From positions 98,184 through 162,183 of the forward strand of contig QHNH01000017.1 in NCBI GenBank assembly GCA_003218375.1: a stretch of 64,000 nucleotides of DNA, in the 5' to 3' direction. The notes below the pieces were generated by a model. The model worked only from the letters and a program-made list of their open reading frames with translations, was not told the DNA's origin and did not search any database. The stretch is from Verrucomicrobiota bacterium. Its GTDB lineage: Bacteria; Verrucomicrobiota; Verrucomicrobiia; Chthoniobacterales; UBA10450. The position numbers and the translations under genes were made by a program. Every line of letters begins with the position of its first letter. Positions within the stretch are counted from its first letter, which is position 1. Below, one piece after another: positions 43,914 to 52,929 of this stretch.

Positions 43914-46475
43914 ATGAAACAGGTTTCTTCGAGCGGATTTTTTCAGGTGAAGGTGGCGGCGAGTTTCGCTTTGTTCTTCGCGGGCGCGTTGCTGGCAATG
44001 ATGGCATGGTCGTCCGCCGCCGGGCCAAAACTGACCGGAATCGCGGCGAAGATCGCGCCGGAAGTTTTGGCGCAAACAGCCCAGGGCGGCAGCGCTTCCA
44101 TTATAATCCTGCTCGCCGATCAGGCGAACGTGAGCGCGGCCCATGAAATGAAAGACCAGGATGCGCGCGGCTGGTTTGTTTACAACACCCTGACGCAACA
44201 CGCGGCCCGCACTCAGGCTGCGCTCCGCGCGGAACTCGAAGCGCGTGGCGTAAGTTATCAATCTTTTTGGGCGGCGAACATGATCGTCGCCACGGCGGAT
44301 CGCGCGTTGCTCGAATCGCTGGCCGCGCGCGAGGACGTGGCGCGGATCGATTCGAACAACGCCGTGCGCTGGATCGAGCCGCCGGAGCTGACGAATTTCA
44401 GCGTGGCCCCGAACAGTCCGAGCGCGCCGAACACGGCCGAATGGGGTGTGCAAAATGTGAACGCTCCGTCGGTCTGGGCCCTGGGGTTCACCGGGCAGGG
44501 GATGGTGATTGGCGATCAGGATACCGGCGAACGCTGGACCCACAACGCGCTGAAGCCGCGGTATCGCGGCTGGGACGGCACCACCGCCGATCACAATTTT
44601 AACTGGCACGATGCGATCCACACGGGTGGCGGCGTCTGCGGGCCGGACACCGTCGCGCCTTGCGACGACAGCGGTCACGGCACGCACACGGCCGGGACGA
44701 CTGTGGGTGACGACGGCGCCGGGAACCAGATCGGCGTCGCGCCCGGCGCGAAATGGATCGGCTGCCGAAACATGGACCAGGGTAATGGGACGCCGGCGCG
44801 TTACACGGAGTGTTTCCAGTTCATGATGGCGCCGACGGACCTGAACGGGAACAACGCCGATCCGACCTTGCGCGCACACGTGCTCAACAATTCGTGGGGA
44901 TGTCCGGCGAGCGAGGGTTGCACAACGCGCGCGGAGTTGGAGACGATTATCAACAACACGGAGGCCGCGGGCATTTTCGTTGTCGTTTCGGCCGGCAACT
45001 CGGGCTCCGGTTGCTCATCGGTGAGCGATGTACCGGCGATTTACAGCGCCTCGTTTTCCGTCGGCGCGTACGACATCAACAACACCCTGGCCGGCTTCAG
45101 CAGCCGCGGACCGAGCACCTACTATACGCCAAATCTGCTCAAGCCCAATATCTCCGCTCCCGGGGTGAATGTGCGCTCGAGCTATTATTCGGGGGACACG
45201 ACTTATGCTAACCTGAGCGGTACTTCGATGTCCGGCCCGCACGTGGCGGGTGTCGTCGCGCTGGTCTGGTCTGCCCGTCCGCAATTGGTGCGCGACATCG
45301 CCGCGACCAAATCACTTCTCCAGAGCACGGCGAACCCTTCGGTAACGGTGACGCCGCCCCAGCTTTGCGGTGGAACGTTATCTACGACCGACATCCCGAA
45401 CAACTCTTTCGGCTACGGCCGGGTCGATGCGCTCGCGGCGGTGAATGCCTCGGGTTCACCGACGCCAACACCTACAGCCTCACCGACACCGACCGCGACC
45501 GCCACAGCTACAGCGACAGCTACAGCAACAGCAACGGCGACTCCTACTGCCACGGCCACAGCGACACCGACTGCCACGGCCACAGCGACACCGACTGCCA
45601 CCGCCACGGCAACCCCAACTGCAACCGCGACTGCGAGTCCTACTGCAACCGCTACGACTACACCTACCGCGACACCTACCGCCAGTCCGACACCTAGTCC
45701 TTCCACCGTCCTCGGGAATGTCTCGTCGCGCCTTCGCGTCGAAACCGGCGACAACATCCTGATCGGCGGCTTCATCGTTACCGGAACGCAGGATAAGAAG
45801 GTCGTGGTGCGGGCTCTGGGTCCGTCGTTGAATTTGCCGGGCAAACTGGCGAATCCGACGCTGGAGCTGCGCGATTCCGCCGGCGGCCTGGTGCAGGTGA
45901 ACGATGATTGGTCAACGTCGCCGAACCGTCAGGCGATCATCGACAGCGGCCTCGCGCCCAGCAACGACCTCGAGTCAGCGATCATTGCCACGTTGTCGGC
46001 AAACGGAAAGGCCTACACCGCGATCGTGCGCGGAGTTGGCGGCACCACCGGAACCGGAGTCGTGGAGGTTTACGACATCGATCGCTCCGTCGATTCGAAG
46101 CTGGCGAATATTTCGACACGCGGGTTTGTCCAGACCGGCGACACCATCCTGATCGCGGGAACGATTGTCGTGGGCCAGGCATCGCAGAAAGTCATCGTCC
46201 GCGCGATTGGCCCGTCCTTGAACATTGCCGGTAAACTGGCGGATCCGATACTGGAGTTGCGAGACGCCAATGGAGCGTTGATTCGGGCTGACGATAACTG
46301 GCGCACTGGCGGCCAGGAGACTGAGATCATGCAATCGGGAGTGGCGCCGACGAACGACCTGGAGTCCGCGTTGATCGAAACACTTCCAGCGAACAACGCC
46401 GCCTACACCGCGATCGTCCGCGGCATAAATAACACGACCGGCATCGCGGTGGTGGAAGTTTACGCGCTGAATTGA
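43914..46475 (+). CDS. Exported subtilisin-like serine protease with twin C-terminal domains
   Basis: 853 aa. An N-terminal signal or anchor (about 13-35) precedes an inhibitor-like propeptide region (SASIIILLADQ). The S8 catalytic domain (about 180-510) has Asp203 in DQDTGE, His255 in DSGHGTHTAG and Ser438 in SGTSMSGPHVAG. A Pro-Thr-Ala linker (about 515-595) and two copies of the roughly 120-residue domain follow, ending VEVYALN. All three catalytic residues are present. A kinase/sigma pair follows on the same strand about 225 bases later, separated by a hairpin element. Secretion and surface attachment through the twin domain are inferred. Confidence 0.93.
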   Translation: MKQVSSSGFFQVKVAASFALFFAGALLAMMAWSSAAGPKLTGIAAKIAPEVLAQTAQGGSASIIILLADQANVSAAHEMKDQDARGWFVYNTLTQHAARTQAALRAELEARGVSYQSFWAANMIVATADRALLESLAAREDVARIDSNNAVRWIEPPELTNFSVAPNSPSAPNTAEWGVQNVNAPSVWALGFTGQGMVIGDQDTGERWTHNALKPRYRGWDGTTADHNFNWHDAIHTGGGVCGPDTVAPCDDSGHGTHTAGTTVGDDGAGNQIGVAPGAKWIGCRNMDQGNGTPARYTECFQFMMAPTDLNGNNADPTLRAHVLNNSWGCPASEGCTTRAELETIINNTEAAGIFVVVSAGNSGSGCSSVSDVPAIYSASFSVGAYDINNTLAGFSSRGPSTYYTPNLLKPNISAPGVNVRSSYYSGDTTYANLSGTSMSGPHVAGVVALVWSARPQLVRDIAATKSLLQSTANPSVTVTPPQLCGGTLSTTDIPNNSFGYGRVDALAAVNASGSPTPTPTASPTPTATATATATATATATATPTATATATPTATATATPTATATATPTATATASPTATATTTPTATPTASPTPSPSTVLGNVSSRLRVETGDNILIGGFIVTGTQDKKVVVRALGPSLNLPGKLANPTLELRDSAGGLVQVNDDWSTSPNRQAIIDSGLAPSNDLESAIIATLSANGKAYTAIVRGVGGTTGTGVVEVYDIDRSVDSKLANISTRGFVQTGDTILIAGTIVVGQASQKVIVRAIGPSLNIAGKLADPILELRDANGALIRADDNWRTGGQETEIMQSGVAPTNDLESALIETLPANNAAYTAIVRGINNTTGIAVVEVYALN
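45461..45705 (+). repeat. Degenerate tandem repeat coding a Thr-Ala-Pro linker
   Basis: Units of the CCGACTGCCACGGCCACAG kind, 12-24 bases long, are iterated for about 240 bases and encode [11 protein letters not shown]-like sequence between the protease and the twin domains. Length variation between strains is likely. Confidence 0.8.
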
Positions 46476-46478
46476 AGA

Positions 46479-46538
46479 ATGGAGGGACGCCCGCTGGGCG
46501 TCCTCGGAATATGGGACGGACAGCGCCCGTCCCTCCAT
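46479..46538. terminator. Hairpin element after the subtilase gene
   Basis: Arms ATGGAGGGACG (46479-46489) and CGTCCCTCCAT (46528-46538) enclose a smaller hairpin CGCCC-GCT-GGGCG. It starts four bases after the subtilase stop. There is no T-run, so it may be a dispersed palindrome acting as an end signal rather than a classic terminator. Confidence 0.6.
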
Positions 46539-46543
46539 GGCCC

Positions 46544-46588
46544 GCAATTCTGCGCGGCGTGAACAACACGACGGGCATTGCCGTCGTC
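46544..46588 (+). pseudogene. Orphan piece of the twin C-terminal domain (2)
   Basis: The frame reads AILRGVNNTTGIAVV, identical to the end region of the protein at 52930 up to the last residues. It then diverges (CFPAKP) with no stop at the expected place. No other part of the domain surrounds it. Confidence 0.8.
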
Positions 46589-46700
46589 TGTTTTCCGGCC
46601 AAACCCGGCTGGGCCGTGAGCTGGCGCGAATCTATCGCTTTAATTTTTTCTGCCCTTTTTGCTCTCGTATTTCGCATTGGAGAGCGGATGATTTCGTTCG

Positions 46701-49541
46701 ATGAATGATCCCCCGAATCGCGAAGTGCTCGTGTTCAATGCGGCCTTGCAATTGCCTGCAAACGAGAGGGTCGGCTACCTGAGCGAAGCCTGTCGTTGCG
46801 ATATCGAACTGCACAGCCGCGTCGCAGCATTGCTTGTAGCGCACGAACGAGCGGGCACTTTTCTCCAGGAACCAGCCGATAGACCGCCAGCATCCTCAAT
46901 GGCGGCCGCTGCGCGACAGGCGAATCCCCGGCGGCGCCGGCTCGCGCCGGCGGGGGAAATCTCCGGCGATCACGCCGGGCGCTACAAACTACTCCAGCAA
47001 ATCGGCGAAGGCGGCTGCGGCATCGTCTATATGGCCGAACAGGAACAACCGGTCCGCCGGCGCGTGGCGCTCAAGGTCATCAAGCTCGGCATGGACACCA
47101 AACAAGTCATCGCCCGTTTCGAAGCGGAGCGGCAGGCACTGGCGCTGATGGACCATCCGAACATCGCCAAAGTGCTCGATGCCGGTGCCACCGAGACCGG
47201 CAGGTCTTACTTCGTCATGGAACTGGTGCGGGGCGTGAAGATCACCGATTTCTGCGATCAGAACGGACTTCCGACCGAAGCGCGGCTCCGATTGTTCATC
47301 CAGGTTTGTCACGCCATCCAACACGCACATCAGAAAGGCGTCATTCACCGCGACATCAAACCGACCAACATTCTAGTAACCGTGAATGACGGCGTGGCGG
47401 TCCCCAGGGTGATTGATTTCGGCATCGCAAAAGCGACGCAGGGTCGGCTCACCGATCAGACGCTCTTCACCGCGTTCGAGCAATTCATCGGCACGCCGGC
47501 TTACATGAGCCCGGAGCAAGCCGTGTTGACGAGCGTGGAAGTGGACACTCGCAGCGACATCTACAGTCTGGGCGTGCTGCTCTACGAATTGCTCACGGGC
47601 CAAACGCCTTTTGCCCAAAAGGACCTGCTCGCGTCAGGGCTGGATGAAATGCGGCGTACGATTTGCGAGAAAGATCCCGTTCGTCCTTCCACGCGGCTTA
47701 GCGCGATGGTGCCGAATGATCTGGCAACGGTGGCCTGCAATCGTCAATCCGAACCGCCACAGTTGATTCATCTGGTGCGCGGCGATTTGGACTGGATTGT
47801 CATGAAGTGTTTGCAGAAAGACCGCACCCGTCGCTATGAAACCGCGAATGCATTGGCGATCGACCTCGAACGGCACCTGAACCACCAACCGGTTCTGGCG
47901 CGCCCGGATACTCGGGCTTATCGGATTGCGAAATTTGTTCGCCGCCATCGCGCGGCCGCGACGTTTGCCGCGGTTGTTTTCATTGCTTTGATCGGCGGCT
48001 TGACCGGCACGATCACGCAGGCCCAGCGGGCGACGCGGCAGGCTGCCTTAGCGGAAAAGCAGCGTCATCGGGCTGACGAACAGGCGCGCGCGGCCAACGC
48101 GGAACGCGACTTCGCACTACGCCAGCTTTCCCGTGCCGAAGCCATCAATGACTTAAACACGTTCCTGCTCTCTGACGCCGCGCCGTCCGGCAAACCTTTT
48201 ACTGTAGGTGAACTGCTCGCGCGCGCCGAACGGATCGTTAACCGGCAATCGGGTGAGACCGACGAAAACCGAGTCGAACTCCTGATGGCGATCGGCCGCC
48301 AATATCAGGTCATGGACGAGCTTTCCAAAGCGCGCGAGTTGCTCGAGAAAGCTTACGCGCTCTCGCGCAATGTTAAGGAGCCGGCGGTTCGCGCGAAGGC
48401 CGCCGCCGCCTTGGGCGATGCACTCTCGCTAGCCGGTCAACACGAGCGTGGCGAGAGCCTTGTCACCGAAGGGCTGGCCGAATTGGGCGAGTTGCCGCAG
48501 TACGTATTGCCTCGCGTTTTTTGTCTTCTGCGCGGCAGCCATGTCGCGCGAGAGAACGGCAAATCGGGGTTGGGGCTGGAGCGCGTCATGACGGCGCAAC
48601 GACTTTTGCGGGAGTCAGCGCAGGGATCCCCACTGCTCGACCTGACGGTGGCGATGGACGTTGCCGAGTCCTATCGCTTGGCGGGGCGGCATCGCGAAGC
48701 GGCGGACGCCTTTGCAGCGGCCTTCAAACAGCTCTCCGCGCTCGGGCGCGACGACACGGATAAAGCTGCCACATTGCTGAACAATTGGGCTCTGGCAGTC
48801 GAAGTGCTCGGCCAACCACTCGAAGCCGAGCGGCTCTATCGGCGCGCGATTGCCATCGACATTGCCGAAGGAAACGAGGAAAGCGTTTCGCCGATGGTGC
48901 TCAATAATCTCGCGCGCGTCCTTGTTGAGCTGCGGCGATTCTCTGAAGCTGCCGACTACGCCGAGCGCGCATACGCCAAGGCGCAACGCGCCGGCGCGGA
49001 AAATGTGGTAAACCTTTCGCTTTACGTCCGAGGGTGCGCTTATCGGGACCTCGGCGACTTCACCCGCGCCGCGGAAATGTTTAACCAGGTCGAAGCGCGA
49101 TGGAAGCGCACGATGCCAAGCGGACACTTGGTTTTTGCCTCGCTCGCGTCACAGCGCTCACTGCTGACGCTGGCCATGGGCGATGCTCAGGCCGCGCTGG
49201 TGCAGGCGGAGCAGGCTGTCGCCCTTGCCGAAGCGAACCCGGCGGCTCACGACCACCTGAAGAGTTACCTTTTACGACGAGCCAATCTCCGGATGCAGTT
49301 GCAGAAGGTCGAAGAATCGCGAGCTGACGCGGCGCCGGTATTGGCCCTGCAACAAGCAGACGTTGGCACGAATTTTCTCTCATCTCTCATCGGTCGCGCT
49401 CATCTCGCATTGGGCCGCGCGTTGCGCGCACAAGGCAAGCTCGAAGAAGCGCGGGCGGCGTATGCGTCCGCGGTCGAACATTTGGAACCGACGCTCGGCA
49501 AGGATCATCCGGAAACGGTTGAAGCAGCGCGAGGCCCGTAG
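46701..49541 (+). CDS. Transmembrane Ser/Thr protein kinase with TPR region
   Basis: 946 aa. The N-terminal about 90 residues have the short helical segment often preceding such kinases (LSEACRCDIELHSRVAALL). The kinase domain (about 94-390) shows IGEGGCGIVY, Lys125 in VALKVI, HRDIKPTN with Asp218, DFG at 239-241 and GTPAYMSPEQ. A transmembrane helix at about 412-432 leads into a coiled-coil (KQRHRADEQARAANAERDF) and a long TPR-like helical region (about 480-940). It is followed, after a palindromic element, by a TIGR02999-type sigma factor, so the two form a regulatory pair. It lies between an exported protease and a row of exported beta-helix proteins, its likely regulon. Confidence 0.92.
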   Translation: MNDPPNREVLVFNAALQLPANERVGYLSEACRCDIELHSRVAALLVAHERAGTFLQEPADRPPASSMAAAARQANPRRRRLAPAGEISGDHAGRYKLLQQIGEGGCGIVYMAEQEQPVRRRVALKVIKLGMDTKQVIARFEAERQALALMDHPNIAKVLDAGATETGRSYFVMELVRGVKITDFCDQNGLPTEARLRLFIQVCHAIQHAHQKGVIHRDIKPTNILVTVNDGVAVPRVIDFGIAKATQGRLTDQTLFTAFEQFIGTPAYMSPEQAVLTSVEVDTRSDIYSLGVLLYELLTGQTPFAQKDLLASGLDEMRRTICEKDPVRPSTRLSAMVPNDLATVACNRQSEPPQLIHLVRGDLDWIVMKCLQKDRTRRYETANALAIDLERHLNHQPVLARPDTRAYRIAKFVRRHRAAATFAAVVFIALIGGLTGTITQAQRATRQAALAEKQRHRADEQARAANAERDFALRQLSRAEAINDLNTFLLSDAAPSGKPFTVGELLARAERIVNRQSGETDENRVELLMAIGRQYQVMDELSKARELLEKAYALSRNVKEPAVRAKAAAALGDALSLAGQHERGESLVTEGLAELGELPQYVLPRVFCLLRGSHVARENGKSGLGLERVMTAQRLLRESAQGSPLLDLTVAMDVAESYRLAGRHREAADAFAAAFKQLSALGRDDTDKAATLLNNWALAVEVLGQPLEAERLYRRAIAIDIAEGNEESVSPMVLNNLARVLVELRRFSEAADYAERAYAKAQRAGAENVVNLSLYVRGCAYRDLGDFTRAAEMFNQVEARWKRTMPSGHLVFASLASQRSLLTLAMGDAQAALVQAEQAVALAEANPAAHDHLKSYLLRRANLRMQLQKVEESRADAAPVLALQQADVGTNFLSSLIGRAHLALGRALRAQGKLEEARAAYASAVEHLEPTLGKDHPETVEAARGP

Positions 49542-49552
49542 CGGCATTTGTC

Positions 49553-49679
49553 GGAACATAGACTTGCAGTCTGTGCGCCCAGCGGGTTTGCAACCCGCTG
49601 TAACCCAACAATCCACGCCTTGAATCTCCAGCAGCGGACAACATGTCCGCTGGGCATACAGGCCAAAGGCCTATGTTCC
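49553..49679. repeat. Composite palindromic element between kinase and sigma genes
   Basis: The ends are GGAACATAG and CTATGTTCC. Inside are hairpins CAGCGGGTTTGCAACCCGCTG (as arms CAGCGGGTT/AACCCGCTG) and AGCGGACA/TGTCCGCT. CCCAGCGG and CCGCTGGG can also pair across the element. There is no ORF. It starts about 12 bases after the kinase stop. Confidence 0.8.
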
Positions 49680-49750
49680 CATCGGGCCAAACTGTCCGTG
49701 ACAATCGTTCCGATTTTTGCCACCCTACTCGCCACAAATCTCCGCGAGGC

Positions 49751-50314
49751 ATGAGTGAGGCTACCCTTCTGCTCAACGCAATTGAAAGCGGCGACGCGAA
49801 AGCCGCCGATCAAGTGTTGCCGCTGGTCTATGAAGAATTGCGCCGCCTCGCTGCGAGCAAGATGGCCAATGAAGCCGCGGGCCACACCCTGCAACCGACC
49901 GCGCTGGTCCACGAGGCCTGGCTGCGGCTCGTCGGCGACCACACCCCAAGTTTTCAGAACCGTGCGCATTTTTTTGCGGCGGCGGCCGAGGCGATGCGGC
50001 GGATTCTCATTGACCACGCCCGGCAAAAGCGCGCCGTTCGCCACGGCGGCGGCCAGCAGCGTGTGGAGTTAGAGTATGTGGAGCTGCCTTTCCCGGGCGA
50101 CGACGACCAACTCCTTGCGGTGAACGACGCGCTCGAACAGCTCGCAACTGCACATCCGCTCGAAGCCGAGGTCGTGAAGCTGCGTTATTTCGTGGGCCTA
50201 ACGCATGATGAAACCGCTGAAGCGCTCGGCATTTCCTTGCGAACGGCAAAATATTATTGGGCCCACGCCCGGGCTTGGTTGTTCAACGAAATCACGTCGG
50301 CGGAATCAAAGTGA
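49751..50314 (+). CDS. ECF-type RNA polymerase sigma factor (TIGR02999 type)
   Basis: 187 aa from ATG 49751; a longer in-frame start at 49643 lies in the palindromic element and is rejected. Region 2 includes VLPLVYEELRRLAASKM and the subgroup signature HTLQPTALVHEAWLRL. The segment FFAAAAEAMRRILIDHAR follows. Region 4 is VVKLRYFVGLTHDETAEAL with helix-turn-helix GISLRTAKYYWAHARAWL. The subgroup is typical of Planctomycetes and Verrucomicrobia and is often paired with Ser/Thr kinases, as here (46701). The first beta-helix exoprotein gene starts 220 bases downstream on the same strand. Confidence 0.9.
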   Translation: MSEATLLLNAIESGDAKAADQVLPLVYEELRRLAASKMANEAAGHTLQPTALVHEAWLRLVGDHTPSFQNRAHFFAAAAEAMRRILIDHARQKRAVRHGGGQQRVELEYVELPFPGDDDQLLAVNDALEQLATAHPLEAEVVKLRYFVGLTHDETAEALGISLRTAKYYWAHARAWLFNEITSAESK

Positions 50315-50533
50315 CTTTGTAGGCGGCGTTCCCTGACGGCCACGGTCTTGGCCTTCTCCAGCAAGGCTCGCCAGGCAATGGCCATGCCGGAAGCGGTTCG
50401 GCAGTTCTTATCGACCTTCGGCGTTCTCGACCGGGCGTCTTCACTTCGTTTGCCCTTTCCTGCCGGAAATCTCGCATTGCCTAATGATGAAATGATTTTC
50501 TCGCCGTCAAAGACGCCTACCCAAGGAGCTGCC

Positions 50534-52780
50534 ATGAAACCAGTCCGACCCAATACCAAACTCCTCCCGCCATCAACCAAGTCCGGCAGCTGCCGGATAG
50601 TTTTCAGAGATGCGCCGAAGTCCGGCAGCCGCCGGACGCTCCTGCTTTTTTCCATTGTCGTCCTGCTCGCGGGCAGCGCGACAGCTTTCATCACCGTCAA
50701 CAGCACTGGCAACGAAAGCGATGTCGCGCCCGGCGATGGCATCTGCGGGACAGTGCTTACCGGCGGTCAAAGCAGCGGCCCATGTACATTGCGCGCCGCG
50801 ATTGAGGAAGCGAACGCGCACGCCGGCCCGGATATCATTACCTTCAACATCCCGGCCTCGGATGCCAATTGCGCGAGCGGCGTTTGCACGATCACTCTCA
50901 GCTCGAGGCTGCCGAACCTGAGTACGGACATTACGATAAACGGTCCCGGACCGGCGCTGCTTACTGTCAGGGGGACTTCCTCTCTTCTTCACCTTCGCGT
51001 TATCAGCGTCATGACTACGGGCACGGTGAACTTGTCCGGTCTCACGATCAGCAACGGCACAGCCGGAGGAGTTTCCAACCTGGGCAGCGGAACGCTGAAC
51101 GTTACCAACTGCACGATCAGCAACAACGGCAATGGAACGACGAGGGGCGCGGGCCTTTTCAACGGCGACACCGCGACCACGAATATGACTAATACCACGG
51201 TGAGCGCCAATCTTTCGGGAGATGCCGGTGGTGGCGTCTATAACGAAGGCACCGCGCTGACAATTACGGGTAGCACGATCGCTGCTAATCACGTGGTCGC
51301 CTTCAGCAGCAATACGTCACCGGGCGGCGGAGGTGTGCTTGGTCAGCGTCTCAGGATCGTCAACAGTACGATCAACGGGAACGTAAGCGACGGAACGGGC
51401 GGCGGAATCGATGGAAGCGACAATGTTATCGTCAACAGCACGATTGCCGGAAACTTTGCCGCCACAGCCGCTGGCGGCATTTTTGCCAGTTTGTCGAATC
51501 AGATCACGAACTGCACGATCACCGGGAATTCGGTCACGATGAATTTGTCTGGCGCGCTCGGCGGCGGAGTTTACTTCGCCGAGGGATTGGGCGGCCTCAC
51601 AACGATCAAGAGCACCATCATCGCGCTGAATACTACCGCAAACAAACTGACACCGGATGTGCGCTACGATAACAGTAACACGCCGTTTACCAGCGCTGGG
51701 TTCAACCTGGTCGGAAAGGACGACGGCGGCAGATTTACCGCGGCTACCGATCGGCACGGCACCGTAGCCTCGCCGCTCGATCCAAAGCTCGATCCAAATG
51801 GTTTGCAAAATAACGGCGGCCCGACCCAGACTGTCGGCCTGCTTGTTGGCAGTCCGGCAATCGACAAAGGTACGAGCATCGGTCTGACCGGCCAGCTTAC
51901 TACCGATCAGCGCGGTAGCGGCTTTCCGCGGATGGTTGATAATTCTGCAATCCAAAACGCTTCCGGCGGCGATGGCACCGACATCGGCGCCTTCGAAGTA
52001 CAAGCAATTCCCACGGTCCTCGCTAACATTTCCACCCGGCTGCCAGTGCAAACCGGTGACAACGTTCTCATTGGCGGCTTTATTGTTACAGGCACGCAGA
52101 ACAAGAAAGTAATTATTCGCGCCCTGGGGCCGTCGGTGCCGGTGCCTGGAGCGCTGGCCAATCCCACCCTGGAACTTTACAGTGGATCGACGCTGCTGGA
52201 GTCCAACGACAACTGGGTCGATTCGCCGAACAAGCAAGCGATCATCGACAGCACCATTCCGCCGAGTAACAATCTGGAGTCAGCCATTGTGCGGACGTTG
52301 CCGGCCAACAGCTCCGCTTATACGGCGATCGTGCGCGGGGTAAACACCACCACCGGTATAGCAGTGGTAGAAGCTTACGATCTGGATCGCAGTGTGGATT
52401 CAAAGTTAGCTAACATTTCGACGCGCGGCTTTGTTCAAACCGGCGACAACGTCTTAATCGCCGGTACGATCATTCTTGGGCAAACGCCGCAGAAGGTCAT
52501 CATCCGCGCAATTGGTCCTTCGTTGTCGGTGGCAGGAAAACTGGCCGATCCCACGCTTCAACTTATCGATGGCAATGGCACGGTGTTGGAAGAGAACAAC
52601 AACTGGGTCGATAGCCCGAACAAACAGGCCATTATCGACAGCACCATTCCGCCCTCGAATGATTTGGAGTCCGCGATTGTGCGGACGCTGCCAGCCAACG
52701 GCGCCCAGTACACGGCGATCGTGCGCGGCGTAAACGACAGCACCGGCATCGCGGTGGTGGAGCTGTACGCGCTGAATTAA
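50534..52780 (+). CDS. Exported CSLREA beta-helix protein with twin C-terminal domains (paralogue A)
   Basis: 748 aa from ATG 50534, which has AAGGAG seven bases upstream; the open frame extends to 50348 but without a better site. A signal peptide has its hydrophobic core at about 38-50. The CSLREA-type motif follows (ITVNSTGNESDVAPGDGICG, CTLRAAIEEANA), then right-handed beta-helix turns of NCTISNNGNGT/STINGN kind (about 150-400). A choice-of-anchor-Q-like end (LQNNGGPTQTVGLL, SPAIDKGT, DIGAFE) precedes two tandem twin-domain copies (from about 495 and 622) ending ELYALN. It is the first of three paralogues in a row on one strand. Adhesion or surface display is inferred; no enzymatic motif is seen. 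Confidence 0.88.
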   Translation: MKPVRPNTKLLPPSTKSGSCRIVFRDAPKSGSRRTLLLFSIVVLLAGSATAFITVNSTGNESDVAPGDGICGTVLTGGQSSGPCTLRAAIEEANAHAGPDIITFNIPASDANCASGVCTITLSSRLPNLSTDITINGPGPALLTVRGTSSLLHLRVISVMTTGTVNLSGLTISNGTAGGVSNLGSGTLNVTNCTISNNGNGTTRGAGLFNGDTATTNMTNTTVSANLSGDAGGGVYNEGTALTITGSTIAANHVVAFSSNTSPGGGGVLGQRLRIVNSTINGNVSDGTGGGIDGSDNVIVNSTIAGNFAATAAGGIFASLSNQITNCTITGNSVTMNLSGALGGGVYFAEGLGGLTTIKSTIIALNTTANKLTPDVRYDNSNTPFTSAGFNLVGKDDGGRFTAATDRHGTVASPLDPKLDPNGLQNNGGPTQTVGLLVGSPAIDKGTSIGLTGQLTTDQRGSGFPRMVDNSAIQNASGGDGTDIGAFEVQAIPTVLANISTRLPVQTGDNVLIGGFIVTGTQNKKVIIRALGPSVPVPGALANPTLELYSGSTLLESNDNWVDSPNKQAIIDSTIPPSNNLESAIVRTLPANSSAYTAIVRGVNTTTGIAVVEAYDLDRSVDSKLANISTRGFVQTGDNVLIAGTIILGQTPQKVIIRAIGPSLSVAGKLADPTLQLIDGNGTVLEENNNWVDSPNKQAIIDSTIPPSNDLESAIVRTLPANGAQYTAIVRGVNDSTGIAVVELYALN

Positions 52781-52929
52781 CAGTCGTGCGCCCTTTTTTA
52801 TTTTTCCTCTGCCGGCACACTGTCCGACAAACGCGGGACTTAGGTTTGCTCCTCGCGCCGCGTTTTGATCAAGAAGCAGGCCTGTGCCGATTTGAGGCCT
52901 TGAAACGGCGCCAACTATCTTGGCTGCGG

